Part shown: piece by piece, positions 36,579 to 43,271 of the stretch
Position numbering within the stretch: the stretch's first letter is position 1
Layout: every line of letters starts with the position of its first letter
Source of the DNA: Betaproteobacteria bacterium
GTDB taxonomy: Bacteria > Pseudomonadota > Gammaproteobacteria > Burkholderiales > Rhodocyclaceae
Assembly (NCBI GenBank): GCA_016208415.1
Contig: JACQYB010000008.1
Coordinates: 1 to 43,271, forward strand
Direction: 5' to 3'
DNA length: 43,271 nt
Notes under the pieces: model-generated
The model's database searches: none
What the model was told of the DNA's origin: nothing
What the model saw: only the letters and a program-made list of their open reading frames with translations
Program-made: the position numbers and the translations under genes

Positions 36579-37547
36579 ATGAAGAATGTCACTCTACGCC
36601 AGCTCAAGGTCTTCGAGGCCGTGGCGCGCCACCTGAGTTTCTCGCGCGCCGCCGAGGAACTCCATCTCACCCAGCCGGCCGTGTCCATGCAGGTGCGGCA
36701 ACTGGAAGAATCCGTGGGCCTGCCCCTGACCGAGCAGGTGGGCAAGCGCATCTTCCTCACCAGCGCGGGCACGGAACTGGTGCGCCACGCCCGCCTCATC
36801 CAGCAGCAACTGCGCGAAGCGGAAGCCACCATGGGAGCGCTGCGCGGCGTGGGCGGCGGGCTGCTCAACATCGCCGTGGTCAGCACCGCCAAGTACTTCG
36901 CCCCGCGGCTGCTGGCCACTTTCCGGGCCAGCCACCCGGGGGTGGAGGTGCGCCTGGCGGTGCACAACCGCGAGGACATTGTCCACCAGCTCCAGGAAAA
37001 CCTCATCGACCTGGCCATCATGGGGCGTCCGCCCCAGGAATTCCCCACCGAGGCGCACCAGTTCGCGGAACACCCGCTGGTGTTCATTGCCCCGCCCGAC
37101 CACCCCCTGGCGGGGGAGCGCACGGTCGAGCTGGCGGAACTGTCGGACGAGTCGTTCATCATCCGCGAGGGGGGCTCGGGCACGCGCACCGCCATGGAGG
37201 GCTTCTTCGCCGAATCCGCCTTCATCCCCAAGGCCACCCTGGAAATGGCCAGCAACGAAACCATCAAGCAGGCGGTCATGGCCGGGATGGGAGTGGCTTT
37301 CATCTCCGGCCACACCATCGGGCTGGAAACCGCCACAGGTCGTCTGGTGCGCCTGCCCGTGCGCGGCACCCCGGTGCTGCGCTGGTGGTTCGTGGTGCAT
37401 CGCGCCGAAAAGCGGCTGCTGCCGGTGGCGGAAGCCTTCCGCGTATTCCTCGCAGAGCGGGGGGCGGAAATCATCGCCGAGGCAGCCAACGGCAAGACGC
37501 GCGCTCCGCAAGGCAGCATGCAATCGCCCCTCGCGCCGCCGGCGTAG
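36579..37547 (+). CDS. cbbR: CbbR LysR-type transcriptional regulator
   Basis: A 322-residue LysR-type regulator: N-terminal winged helix-turn-helix (LRQLKVFEAVARHLSFSRAAEELHLTQPAVSMQVRQLE-type, residues 6-45) and a two-lobed effector domain (about 90-300). The N-terminal sequence and its position divergent from cbbM identify it as CbbR, the activator of Calvin-cycle genes in response to metabolites. It probably binds the blocks at 36489-36536 and 30814-30861. The site before ATG 36579 (GGAACGCC) is weak. The stop codon abuts the stop of the convergent sensor kinase without a gap. Confidence 0.95.
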   Translation: MKNVTLRQLKVFEAVARHLSFSRAAEELHLTQPAVSMQVRQLEESVGLPLTEQVGKRIFLTSAGTELVRHARLIQQQLREAEATMGALRGVGGGLLNIAVVSTAKYFAPRLLATFRASHPGVEVRLAVHNREDIVHQLQENLIDLAIMGRPPQEFPTEAHQFAEHPLVFIAPPDHPLAGERTVELAELSDESFIIREGGSGTRTAMEGFFAESAFIPKATLEMASNETIKQAVMAGMGVAFISGHTIGLETATGRLVRLPVRGTPVLRWWFVVHRAEKRLLPVAEAFRVFLAERGAEIIAEAANGKTRAPQGSMQSPLAPPA

Positions 37548-38966
37548 TCAGCCTGTCGTGGCGGGCGTGCTCTGCGACCGGGGCAGGCGCAGTTCGAAGC
37601 GCGTCGTCCCTGTCCCGGAACTGACCCGGATCTGCCCGCCGTGCGCCTCGACGATGGAGCGCGTGATGGCCAGGCCGAGGCCCACGCCGTCGCTGGCGCG
37701 CGCTCTGGCGGGATCGACCCGGTAGAAGCGGTCAAAGAGGCGGGCCAGGTGTTCCGCGGCGATGGGCTCGCCGGTGTTTTCCACCACAGCGCTTACCGTG
37801 CCGTCCCCGCGCTGCGCCAACTCGATGGTGACGCGGCCGGCGGCGGGCGTGTGGCGGATGGCGTTGGACAGCAGGTTGCCCAGGGCGCGACGCAGCATGA
37901 GCTTGTCCCCGTCCGCGCCGGCCTGCCCGACGACGATCAGCCGCACGCCTTTCTCCTGCGCCAGCGCTTCGTAGAAATCGAACAGATCGCGCACCTGCGC
38001 GGCCAGGTCCACGCGCTCCCGGTGAGGCACGATCAGGCCATTGTCCGCCTTGGCCAGGAACAGCATGTCGGAGATCATGCGCGCCAGGTGCTCGAATTCC
38101 TCGGCGTTGGAGTAGAGCACCTCCCGGTATTCATCCGCGGTGCGTGCCCGCGACAGCGCCACCTGGGTTTCGGTCATCAGGTTGGCCACCGGCGTGCGCA
38201 GTTCGTGGGCCAGGTCACCCGAAAAATCCGATAGCCGCCGGAACGAATCCTCCAGGCGCGCCAGCATGTCGTTGAGCGTTGCGGCCAGTTCAGCCAGCTC
38301 GACGGGGACGGCGCCCACCGGCAGGCGATAGTCGAGCCGGCTCGCCGTGACGGCCGCGGCACCGCGCCGGATGTCGCGCAGCGGCGCGAGCCCGCGGCGC
38401 ACCGCCGCCCAGCCCAGCAGGCCGGTGAGCAGGGCCGCTCCGGCCACGAACAGCCACAGCGTGCGCCGGAAGGCGCCCATGAATTCCAGGTGGTGCGCGA
38501 TGTCGGTGGATATGGCGACGGTGACCGCCGGCCACTCGGAGCTGCCCGTGGGCACGGCGGCGGCGATGCCGCGCAACGCCCGCTCGCCCTGGACCCAGAC
38601 GACAGGGCGGCCGGATTCGCCCGAGGACCGGGTTTCCAGCAGCGAGCGGGGGAAGCGGGCGCCGCCGCTGGCGAACAGGGTCTGCGCCTGCGGTCCGAAA
38701 ATGGCGATGGCCAGGCCGTGATGGCCGACCAGGGCGTCCTCGAGCTGATGCGCCAGGGCGTCCAGGTCCGTCCGGGATTGCACCTTGGCCAGCGCATGGC
38801 GCGTAAGGTCGAGCTTGCCGTTGAGCACCTCCACGTCCTGCGCCTCGAAATGCCGCTCCACCGAATGGCCGATCAGCAGGCCCAGGGCCAGCAGCACCAC
38901 CGTGGATGCCGCGGCGAACAGCAGCGTCAGGCGCAAGGTGATGGATTTGCCGCGGATCAGCCGCAC
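37548..38966 (-). CDS. cusS: heavy-metal (copper-type) sensor histidine kinase
   Basis: A 472-residue membrane sensor kinase: helix 1 near 10-30, periplasmic domain about 35-165, helix 2 about 167-187, HAMP domain, HisKA with phospho-acceptor His in [10 protein letters not shown], and an ATPase domain with NLLSNAIRH (N box) and DGVGLGLAI (G1/G2 boxes). It resembles CusS/CopS/IrlS-type kinases. The GTG start overlaps the regulator gene by ten bases and is preceded by GGAGG. Metal specificity is inferred from the copper genes next door. Confidence 0.88.
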   Translation of the reverse strand: MRLIRGKSITLRLTLLFAAASTVVLLALGLLIGHSVERHFEAQDVEVLNGKLDLTRHALAKVQSRTDLDALAHQLEDALVGHHGLAIAIFGPQAQTLFASGGARFPRSLLETRSSGESGRPVVWVQGERALRGIAAAVPTGSSEWPAVTVAISTDIAHHLEFMGAFRRTLWLFVAGAALLTGLLGWAAVRRGLAPLRDIRRGAAAVTASRLDYRLPVGAVPVELAELAATLNDMLARLEDSFRRLSDFSGDLAHELRTPVANLMTETQVALSRARTADEYREVLYSNAEEFEHLARMISDMLFLAKADNGLIVPHRERVDLAAQVRDLFDFYEALAQEKGVRLIVVGQAGADGDKLMLRRALGNLLSNAIRHTPAAGRVTIELAQRGDGTVSAVVENTGEPIAAEHLARLFDRFYRVDPARARASDGVGLGLAITRSIVEAHGGQIRVSSGTGTTRFELRLPRSQSTPATTG

Positions 38967-39637
38967 TCCGGCGCCTCCAGCACGTAGCCCATGCCGCGCA
39001 CGGTGCGGATCAGCTTGGGCTCGAAGTCGTCATCGACCTTGGCGCGCAGCCGGCGCACCGCCACTTCGATGACGTTGGTGTCGCTGTCGAAGTTCATGTC
39101 CCAAACCTGGGAGGCGATGAGCGAGCGCGGCAGCACCTCGCCCTGGCGGCGCGCGAGCAGCTCCAGCAGGGCGAACTCCTTGGCGGTGAGGTCGATGCGC
39201 CGCCCGCCGCGGGTGACGCGCCGACGCAGCAGGTCCAGCTCCAGGTCCGCGGCGCGCAGGACCTCCGGCTCCTTGGACTTGCCCCGGCGCAGCAGCGTGC
39301 GTACCCGCGCCAGCAGTTCGGAGAAGGCGAAGGGCTTGACCAGGTAGTCGTCGGCGCCCAGTTCCAGGCCCTTGACGCGGTCATCGACGTGGTCGCGGGC
39401 GGTGAGGAACAGCACCGGCAGGTGCTTGCCCGCCTTGCGGATGGCCTGCAACACGTGCCAGCCGTCCAGGCTCGGCAGCATGACGTCCAGCACCATCAGG
39501 TCGTAGTCCTCCGTAAGCCCGAGGTGCAGGCCATCCATGCCGTCGCGCGCCAGGTCCACGACAAATCCGGCTTCCGTGAGGCCCTGCCGGACATAGGCGC
39601 CGGTCTTGGGCTCGTCTTCCACGATCAGGATCTTCAC
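38957..39637 (-). CDS. cusR: OmpR-family heavy-metal response regulator
   Basis: A 226-residue response regulator: receiver domain with phospho-acceptor Asp in LMVLDVMLP (about 51), Lys in DYLVKPF, and a C-terminal winged helix ([29 protein letters not shown]) with the [13 protein letters not shown] signature of CusR/CopR/CzcR regulators. The GTG at 39637 has GGGGAGATGCACC upstream. It overlaps cusS. Its binding site is probably the perfect dyad at 39706-39723, between this gene and the efflux gene. Confidence 0.9.
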   Translation of the reverse strand: MKILIVEDEPKTGAYVRQGLTEAGFVVDLARDGMDGLHLGLTEDYDLMVLDVMLPSLDGWHVLQAIRKAGKHLPVLFLTARDHVDDRVKGLELGADDYLVKPFAFSELLARVRTLLRRGKSKEPEVLRAADLELDLLRRRVTRGGRRIDLTAKEFALLELLARRQGEVLPRSLIASQVWDMNFDSDTNVIEVAVRRLRAKVDDDFEPKLIRTVRGMGYVLEAPECG

Positions 39638-39705
39638 GGTGCATCTCCCCGTACGGTCATGCGGATGGCTTCCATTCTGCGCGGACAACGGTGCTCCATC
39701 GCCAA

Positions 39706-39723
39706 GATTACAAAGATGTAATC
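39706..39723. promoter_or_regulatory. CusR/CopR-type operator
   Basis: GATTACA-AAGA-TGTAATC is a perfect dyad with 7-base arms, matching the TTACA-N4-TGTAA type site of heavy-metal response regulators. It lies between divergent cusR and the copper-resistance genes and could activate both. Confidence 0.75.
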
Positions 39724-39810
39724 GGCGTGTCAGCCCGGCGTCGGCTGGCGGCCAACATCATGGCATCAGGGGGCGAGGCACCGTCCCGACTTTCTCCAAC
39801 GGAGGCCGAC

Positions 39811-41220
39811 GTGAATGGACCGAGCCTGGCCCTGGCAGGGCTGGCACTGACGATGCTGGCCGGATGCGCCACCTTTTCCGCGGACGGCGGCTTCGGCCGG
39901 GTGGAGGAGATCGCCCAGGCCCGTCTGGGGCAGAAGCCGAGCTGGCAGCGAAACGAGGCGGACGTCGCCTCGGCCCGGGCCAGGGTCGGCGAACTGCTGG
40001 CAAGGCCGCTCTCCGCCGACGACGCGGTGCAACTCGCCCTGCTCAACAACCGCGCCCTGCAGGCCACCTACGCCGAACTGGGCATCGCCGAGGCCGACCT
40101 GGTGCAGGCGAGCCGCCTGCCCAATCCGCGCCTGGCCTACCTGCGGGCGCGAGCGGGGGAAGACTACACGATCGAGTCCTCCCTCACCTTCAACCTCTTC
40201 GCCCTGCTCACGGTGCCGCTGGCGCGGGAAGTGGAAACGCGCCGCTTCGAGCAGGCGAAGCTGGCCGTGGCCGGCGACATGCTGCGGGTGGCGGCGGACA
40301 CGCGCCGGGCCTGGGTGCAGGCCGTGGCGGCGCGGGAGGCGGTGAAGTACATGGAGCAGGCCAGGCTTGCCGCCGACACGGCGGCGGAGCTTGCGGCGCG
40401 CATGGCGGCGGCGGGCAACGCCAACCGGCTGCAGCAGGCGCGGGAGCAGCTCTTCCAGGCCGAGACCGTGGCACGACTGGAACGGGTGCGCCAGGATGAG
40501 GTGGCGGCGCGCGAGCAACTCGTCCGGCTGGCGGGGCTGGAAAGCGCTGCCGGGCTGAAGCTGCCCGAGCGGCTGCCGGAACTTCCCGCGGCGCCGGAAC
40601 CATCGCGGGACGTGGAGGGCGTGGCCCTGCGCGAGCGCCTGGACCTCCAGGCGGCGCGGTTCGAGACCGAGGCGCTGGCGAGCAACCTGGGCCTGACCCG
40701 GGCCACGCGCTTCATCAACGTGCTCGAATTCGGCCCGGCCCGCGTCACCGAGACGCCGGAGCCGCGCAAGAAGGGCTACGAGATCAGCTTCGAACTGCCG
40801 CTGTTCGACTGGGGCGGCGCCCGGGTAGCCAAGGCCGAGACGCTGTACATGCAGGCCGTGCACCGTGCCGCCGAGGCCGCCGTGCGCGCCCGCTCGGAGG
40901 TGCGCGAGGCTCACGCCGCCTACCGCAGCGCCCATGACCTGGCGCGGCGCTACCGCGACGACATCGTGCCCCTGCGCAAGCGCATCTCGGAAGAGAACCT
41001 GCTGCGCTACAACGGCATGCTGATCGGCGTGTTCGATCTCATCGCCGACGCCCGCGAGCAGGTGGCCAGCGTCGCGGCCGCCATCGACGCCCTGCGCGAC
41101 TTCTGGCTGGCGGAAGCCGAACTGCAGCAGGCCGTCACCGCCGGCTCGCCGGGGGGGCTGGGCGCCCGCATGAAGGCGTCCGCCATTCCGGTCGCGGCCG
41201 GGGGCGAGGCGCGGCATTGA
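39811..41220 (+). CDS. TolC-family outer-membrane efflux lipoprotein
   Basis: A 469-residue outer-membrane factor. The GTG start at 39811 follows ACGGAGGCCGAC and gives a lipoprotein signal ending in LTMLAGC (lipid-modified Cys near residue 20). The body is mostly long amphipathic helices in two similar halves, as in TolC/CusC channels. No matching RND pump or membrane-fusion gene follows; instead it precedes a multicopper oxidase and a cupredoxin, so it is a CopB/CusC-like part of copper handling. An upstream ATG at 39691 would overlap the operator and is rejected. Confidence 0.85.
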   Translation: MNGPSLALAGLALTMLAGCATFSADGGFGRVEEIAQARLGQKPSWQRNEADVASARARVGELLARPLSADDAVQLALLNNRALQATYAELGIAEADLVQASRLPNPRLAYLRARAGEDYTIESSLTFNLFALLTVPLAREVETRRFEQAKLAVAGDMLRVAADTRRAWVQAVAAREAVKYMEQARLAADTAAELAARMAAAGNANRLQQAREQLFQAETVARLERVRQDEVAAREQLVRLAGLESAAGLKLPERLPELPAAPEPSRDVEGVALRERLDLQAARFETEALASNLGLTRATRFINVLEFGPARVTETPEPRKKGYEISFELPLFDWGGARVAKAETLYMQAVHRAAEAAVRARSEVREAHAAYRSAHDLARRYRDDIVPLRKRISEENLLRYNGMLIGVFDLIADAREQVASVAAAIDALRDFWLAEAELQQAVTAGSPGGLGARMKASAIPVAAGGEARH

Positions 41221-41264
41221 AAGGGACTGGACGAAGCGGTTAACAACTATTGCAAGGAGCACAG

Positions 41265-42632
41265 ATGCTGACACGACGTCGATTCCTCGGCGCCGCCGCC
41301 CTGCTCGGTGGCGGGCTCGCCACCCAGGCCGGCCTGGCCGCGGTGCCCGAAGCGGCGGTGCAGACCAGCCCCGCCACCCAGCCGCCGCGGGTGCCGCCCA
41401 ACGGCCGGCCCTACAATCCCGTGGTGACGCTCAACGGCTGGACGGCGCCCTGGCGCATGAAGGACGGCTGGAAGGAGTTCCACCTCGTCGCCGAGCCGGT
41501 GGTGCGCGAGATGGCGCCCGGCATGCAGGCCAGGCTGTGGGGCTACAACGGTGGCAGCCCCGGCCCCACCATCGAATGCGTGGAAGGCGACAAGCTGCGC
41601 ATCTTCGTCACCAACCGCCTGCCCGAGCACACCACCATCCACTGGCACGGCGTGTTGCTGCCCAGCGGCATGGACGGCGTGGGCGGGCTCACCCAGCCGC
41701 AGATCCCCGCCGGCAAGACCTTCGTCTACGAGTTCCAGATGAAGAAGTCCGGCACCTTCATGTACCACCCCCACGCCGACGAGATGGTGCAGATGGCCAT
41801 GGGCATGCACGGCTTCATCGTCGTGCATCCGAAAAACCCGGCGCAGTACCGGGTGGACCGGGACTACGTGTTCCTCATCAACGCCTTCGACATCGAGCCG
41901 GGCGCCGCCACGCCCAAGGTCGCCACCATGCTCGAATTCAACCTGTGGGCCTGGAACAGCCGCGTTTTCCCCGGCATCGACCCGCTGCTGGCGCGCACCG
42001 GCGAGCGGGTGCGCATCCGCATCGGCAACCTCACCATGACCAACCATCCCATCCACCTGCACGGCTACGATTTCGAGGTGACGGGCACCGACGGCGGCTG
42101 GGTGCCGAAGTCCGCCCGCTGGCCGGAGGTGACGGTGGATGTGGCGGTGGGTCAGATGCGGGCCATCGAGTTCGACGCCATCCACCCCGGCGACTGGGCC
42201 TTCCACTGCCACAAGTCCCACCACACCATGAACGCCATGGGCCACAACGTGCCCACCCTGATCGGCGTGGACCACCGCGGCCTGGTGGAGAGAATCAACC
42301 GCCTCGTGCCCGACTACATGCTGATGGGCGATCGCGGCATGGCCGACATGGGCGCGATGGAGATGCCCCTGCCCGACAACACCCTGCCCATGATGACCGG
42401 CCAGGGCCCCTTCGGCCCGCTGGAGATGGGCGGCATGTTCACCGTGGTGAAGGTGCGCGACGACCTCAAGCCCGGCGACTACAAGGACCCGGGCTGGTAC
42501 CGCCACCCCGCGGGCACCGTGGCCTACGCCTGGAGCGGCGAGCCGGCGCCGTCGGCCCGCGCCCCCGCAGCGCAGGTGCCCGCGGCCGGGCCGGCGCTCA
42601 GTGTGCGGCGTGGCGGCCAAGGGAAGCACTGA
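41265..42632 (+). CDS. Tat-exported multicopper oxidase (copper resistance)
   Basis: A 455-residue periplasmic multicopper oxidase that probably oxidises Cu(I) to less toxic Cu(II). A Tat signal (TRRRFLGAAALLGGGLA) is followed by all four copper-ligand motifs: HWHG, YHPHADE, HPIHLHG and HCHKSHHTMNAMGH. After the last motif comes a Met-rich stretch (about residues 350-395: MLMGDRGMADMGAMEM and later Met residues), a likely Cu(I)-binding region as in CueO/CopA. AAGGAG precedes ATG 41265. It follows the efflux lipoprotein by 44 bases and is followed by a cupredoxin gene. Confidence 0.9.
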   Translation: MLTRRRFLGAAALLGGGLATQAGLAAVPEAAVQTSPATQPPRVPPNGRPYNPVVTLNGWTAPWRMKDGWKEFHLVAEPVVREMAPGMQARLWGYNGGSPGPTIECVEGDKLRIFVTNRLPEHTTIHWHGVLLPSGMDGVGGLTQPQIPAGKTFVYEFQMKKSGTFMYHPHADEMVQMAMGMHGFIVVHPKNPAQYRVDRDYVFLINAFDIEPGAATPKVATMLEFNLWAWNSRVFPGIDPLLARTGERVRIRIGNLTMTNHPIHLHGYDFEVTGTDGGWVPKSARWPEVTVDVAVGQMRAIEFDAIHPGDWAFHCHKSHHTMNAMGHNVPTLIGVDHRGLVERINRLVPDYMLMGDRGMADMGAMEMPLPDNTLPMMTGQGPFGPLEMGGMFTVVKVRDDLKPGDYKDPGWYRHPAGTVAYAWSGEPAPSARAPAAQVPAAGPALSVRRGGQGKH

Positions 42633-42722
42633 AGCACTGAAGCGGTGGCCTCCGCGCAGGTCTTCCTGGCTGACCGGGAGGTCCGTCCATCGTTGCCCCA
42701 CCACCACCTGGAAGGAGACGCC

Positions 42723-43214
42723 ATGAAGCCATCGATCACAATCCTCGTCATCACCCTCGCCGCGCTCGCCGGACAGGCCCACGCCCACGGCGACGCGGGC
42801 CACGCCAGGCAGCCCGCCGTGGCGGCCGCGCGGGCAGAACAGCAGCCCTTCGGCATCGCCGGAGACCCGAAGCAGGTCACCCGCACCATCGTCTTCGACA
42901 TGAGCGACGAGATGCGCTTCGACCCCTCCCGCATCCAGGTCCGGCGCGGCGAGACCATCCGTTTCGTGGCCCGCAACCGCGGCCGGATGATGCACGAGAT
43001 GGTGCTCGGCACCGCGCAGGATCTGCAGGCCCATTCCGAACTGATGAAGAAATTCCCCGGCATGGAGCACGACGAGCCCCACATCGCCCACGTCGCGCCG
43101 GGCGGGATGGAGGAGATCGTGTGGCGCTTCAACCGCGCGGGCCAATTCGACTACGCTTGCCTCGTCGCCGGCCACTTCGAGGCCGGCATGGTGGGGGCGG
43201 TCACGGTGCGGTGA
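42723..43214 (+). CDS. periplasmic cupredoxin (CopI-like)
   Basis: A 163-residue secreted blue-copper protein. After a signal peptide ending QAHAHG comes a cupredoxin fold (TIVFDMSDEMRFDPSRIQVRRG). The type 1 copper ligands are visible: His in GRMMHEMV, then Cys, His and Met spaced as C-x4-H-x4-M in YACLVAGHFEAGM. Such proteins (CopI, auracyanin-like) aid copper tolerance or carry electrons. GGAAGGAGACGCC precedes ATG 42723. It is last in the copper operon visible here; the sequence after 43214 is too short to judge. Confidence 0.88.
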   Translation: MKPSITILVITLAALAGQAHAHGDAGHARQPAVAAARAEQQPFGIAGDPKQVTRTIVFDMSDEMRFDPSRIQVRRGETIRFVARNRGRMMHEMVLGTAQDLQAHSELMKKFPGMEHDEPHIAHVAPGGMEEIVWRFNRAGQFDYACLVAGHFEAGMVGAVTVR

Positions 43215-43271
43215 GCGGGCCGGCGTTGTTGCAGTCGCTGGCGCGGTAGTCCCCTCTTCTTCATTCTTCCG

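Overview
The window (about two thirds G+C) looks like the chromosome of a sulfur-oxidising, CO2-fixing betaproteobacterium. It carries a complete Calvin-cycle cluster built on form II RuBisCO, a flavocytochrome c-type sulfide dehydrogenase operon with cytochromes, a sulfate-exporter family gene and a copper-resistance locus. The species cannot be fixed from the sequence. Three genes are interrupted (sulfate exporter, purC, sigma-54 activator), which fits either uncorrected draft-assembly errors or real decay.

Layout. 1-1603: membrane diguanylate cyclase. 1789-6847: a peptide-export island with a C39-peptidase ABC transporter, its HlyD-type adaptor, a ParB/sulfiredoxin-like protein of unknown function, and a 67-residue double-glycine precursor whose mature part is almost only Gly, Ser, Lys and Thr plus three Cys. 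7313-9492: metallophosphoesterase overlapping a Ser/Thr kinase-universal stress protein fusion. 9831-13030: frameshifted sulfate-exporter family gene, a 43-residue membrane protein, repeats including a REPIN-like pair, a universal stress protein and an SRPBCC-like protein. 13077-15694 (minus): beta-carbonic-anhydrase-like protein, disrupted purC, psiE. 15885-21404: a frameshifted sigma-54 activator with a Cys-rich PAS domain, divergent from a three-gene operon (nonaheme cytochrome c/cytochrome b fusion, dihaem cytochrome c, FccB-like flavoprotein). 21525-22088: Uma2-type nuclease.

22163-37547 is the cbb region. On the minus strand, in transcription order: cbbM, cbbQ, cbbO, cbbY, then cbbP, tkt, gap, pgk, pyk and cbbA; cbbR is divergent from cbbM. 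Two nearly identical operator/promoter blocks lie upstream of cbbM and far upstream of cbbP, so one CbbR probably controls both units. A strong terminator after cbbM should keep cbbQ/cbbO expression below RuBisCO.

37548-43214: two-component copper-type regulator and sensor, divergent from an outer-membrane efflux lipoprotein, a multicopper oxidase and a cupredoxin; a perfect GATTACA-N4-TGTAATC dyad lies between the divergent genes.

Several short repeat families are scattered between genes: a 70-bp GC-rich element (four copies), a 140-bp hairpin element (two copies), a REPIN-like pair and two small tandem repeats. No tRNA, rRNA, CRISPR array, transposase or integrase was seen.
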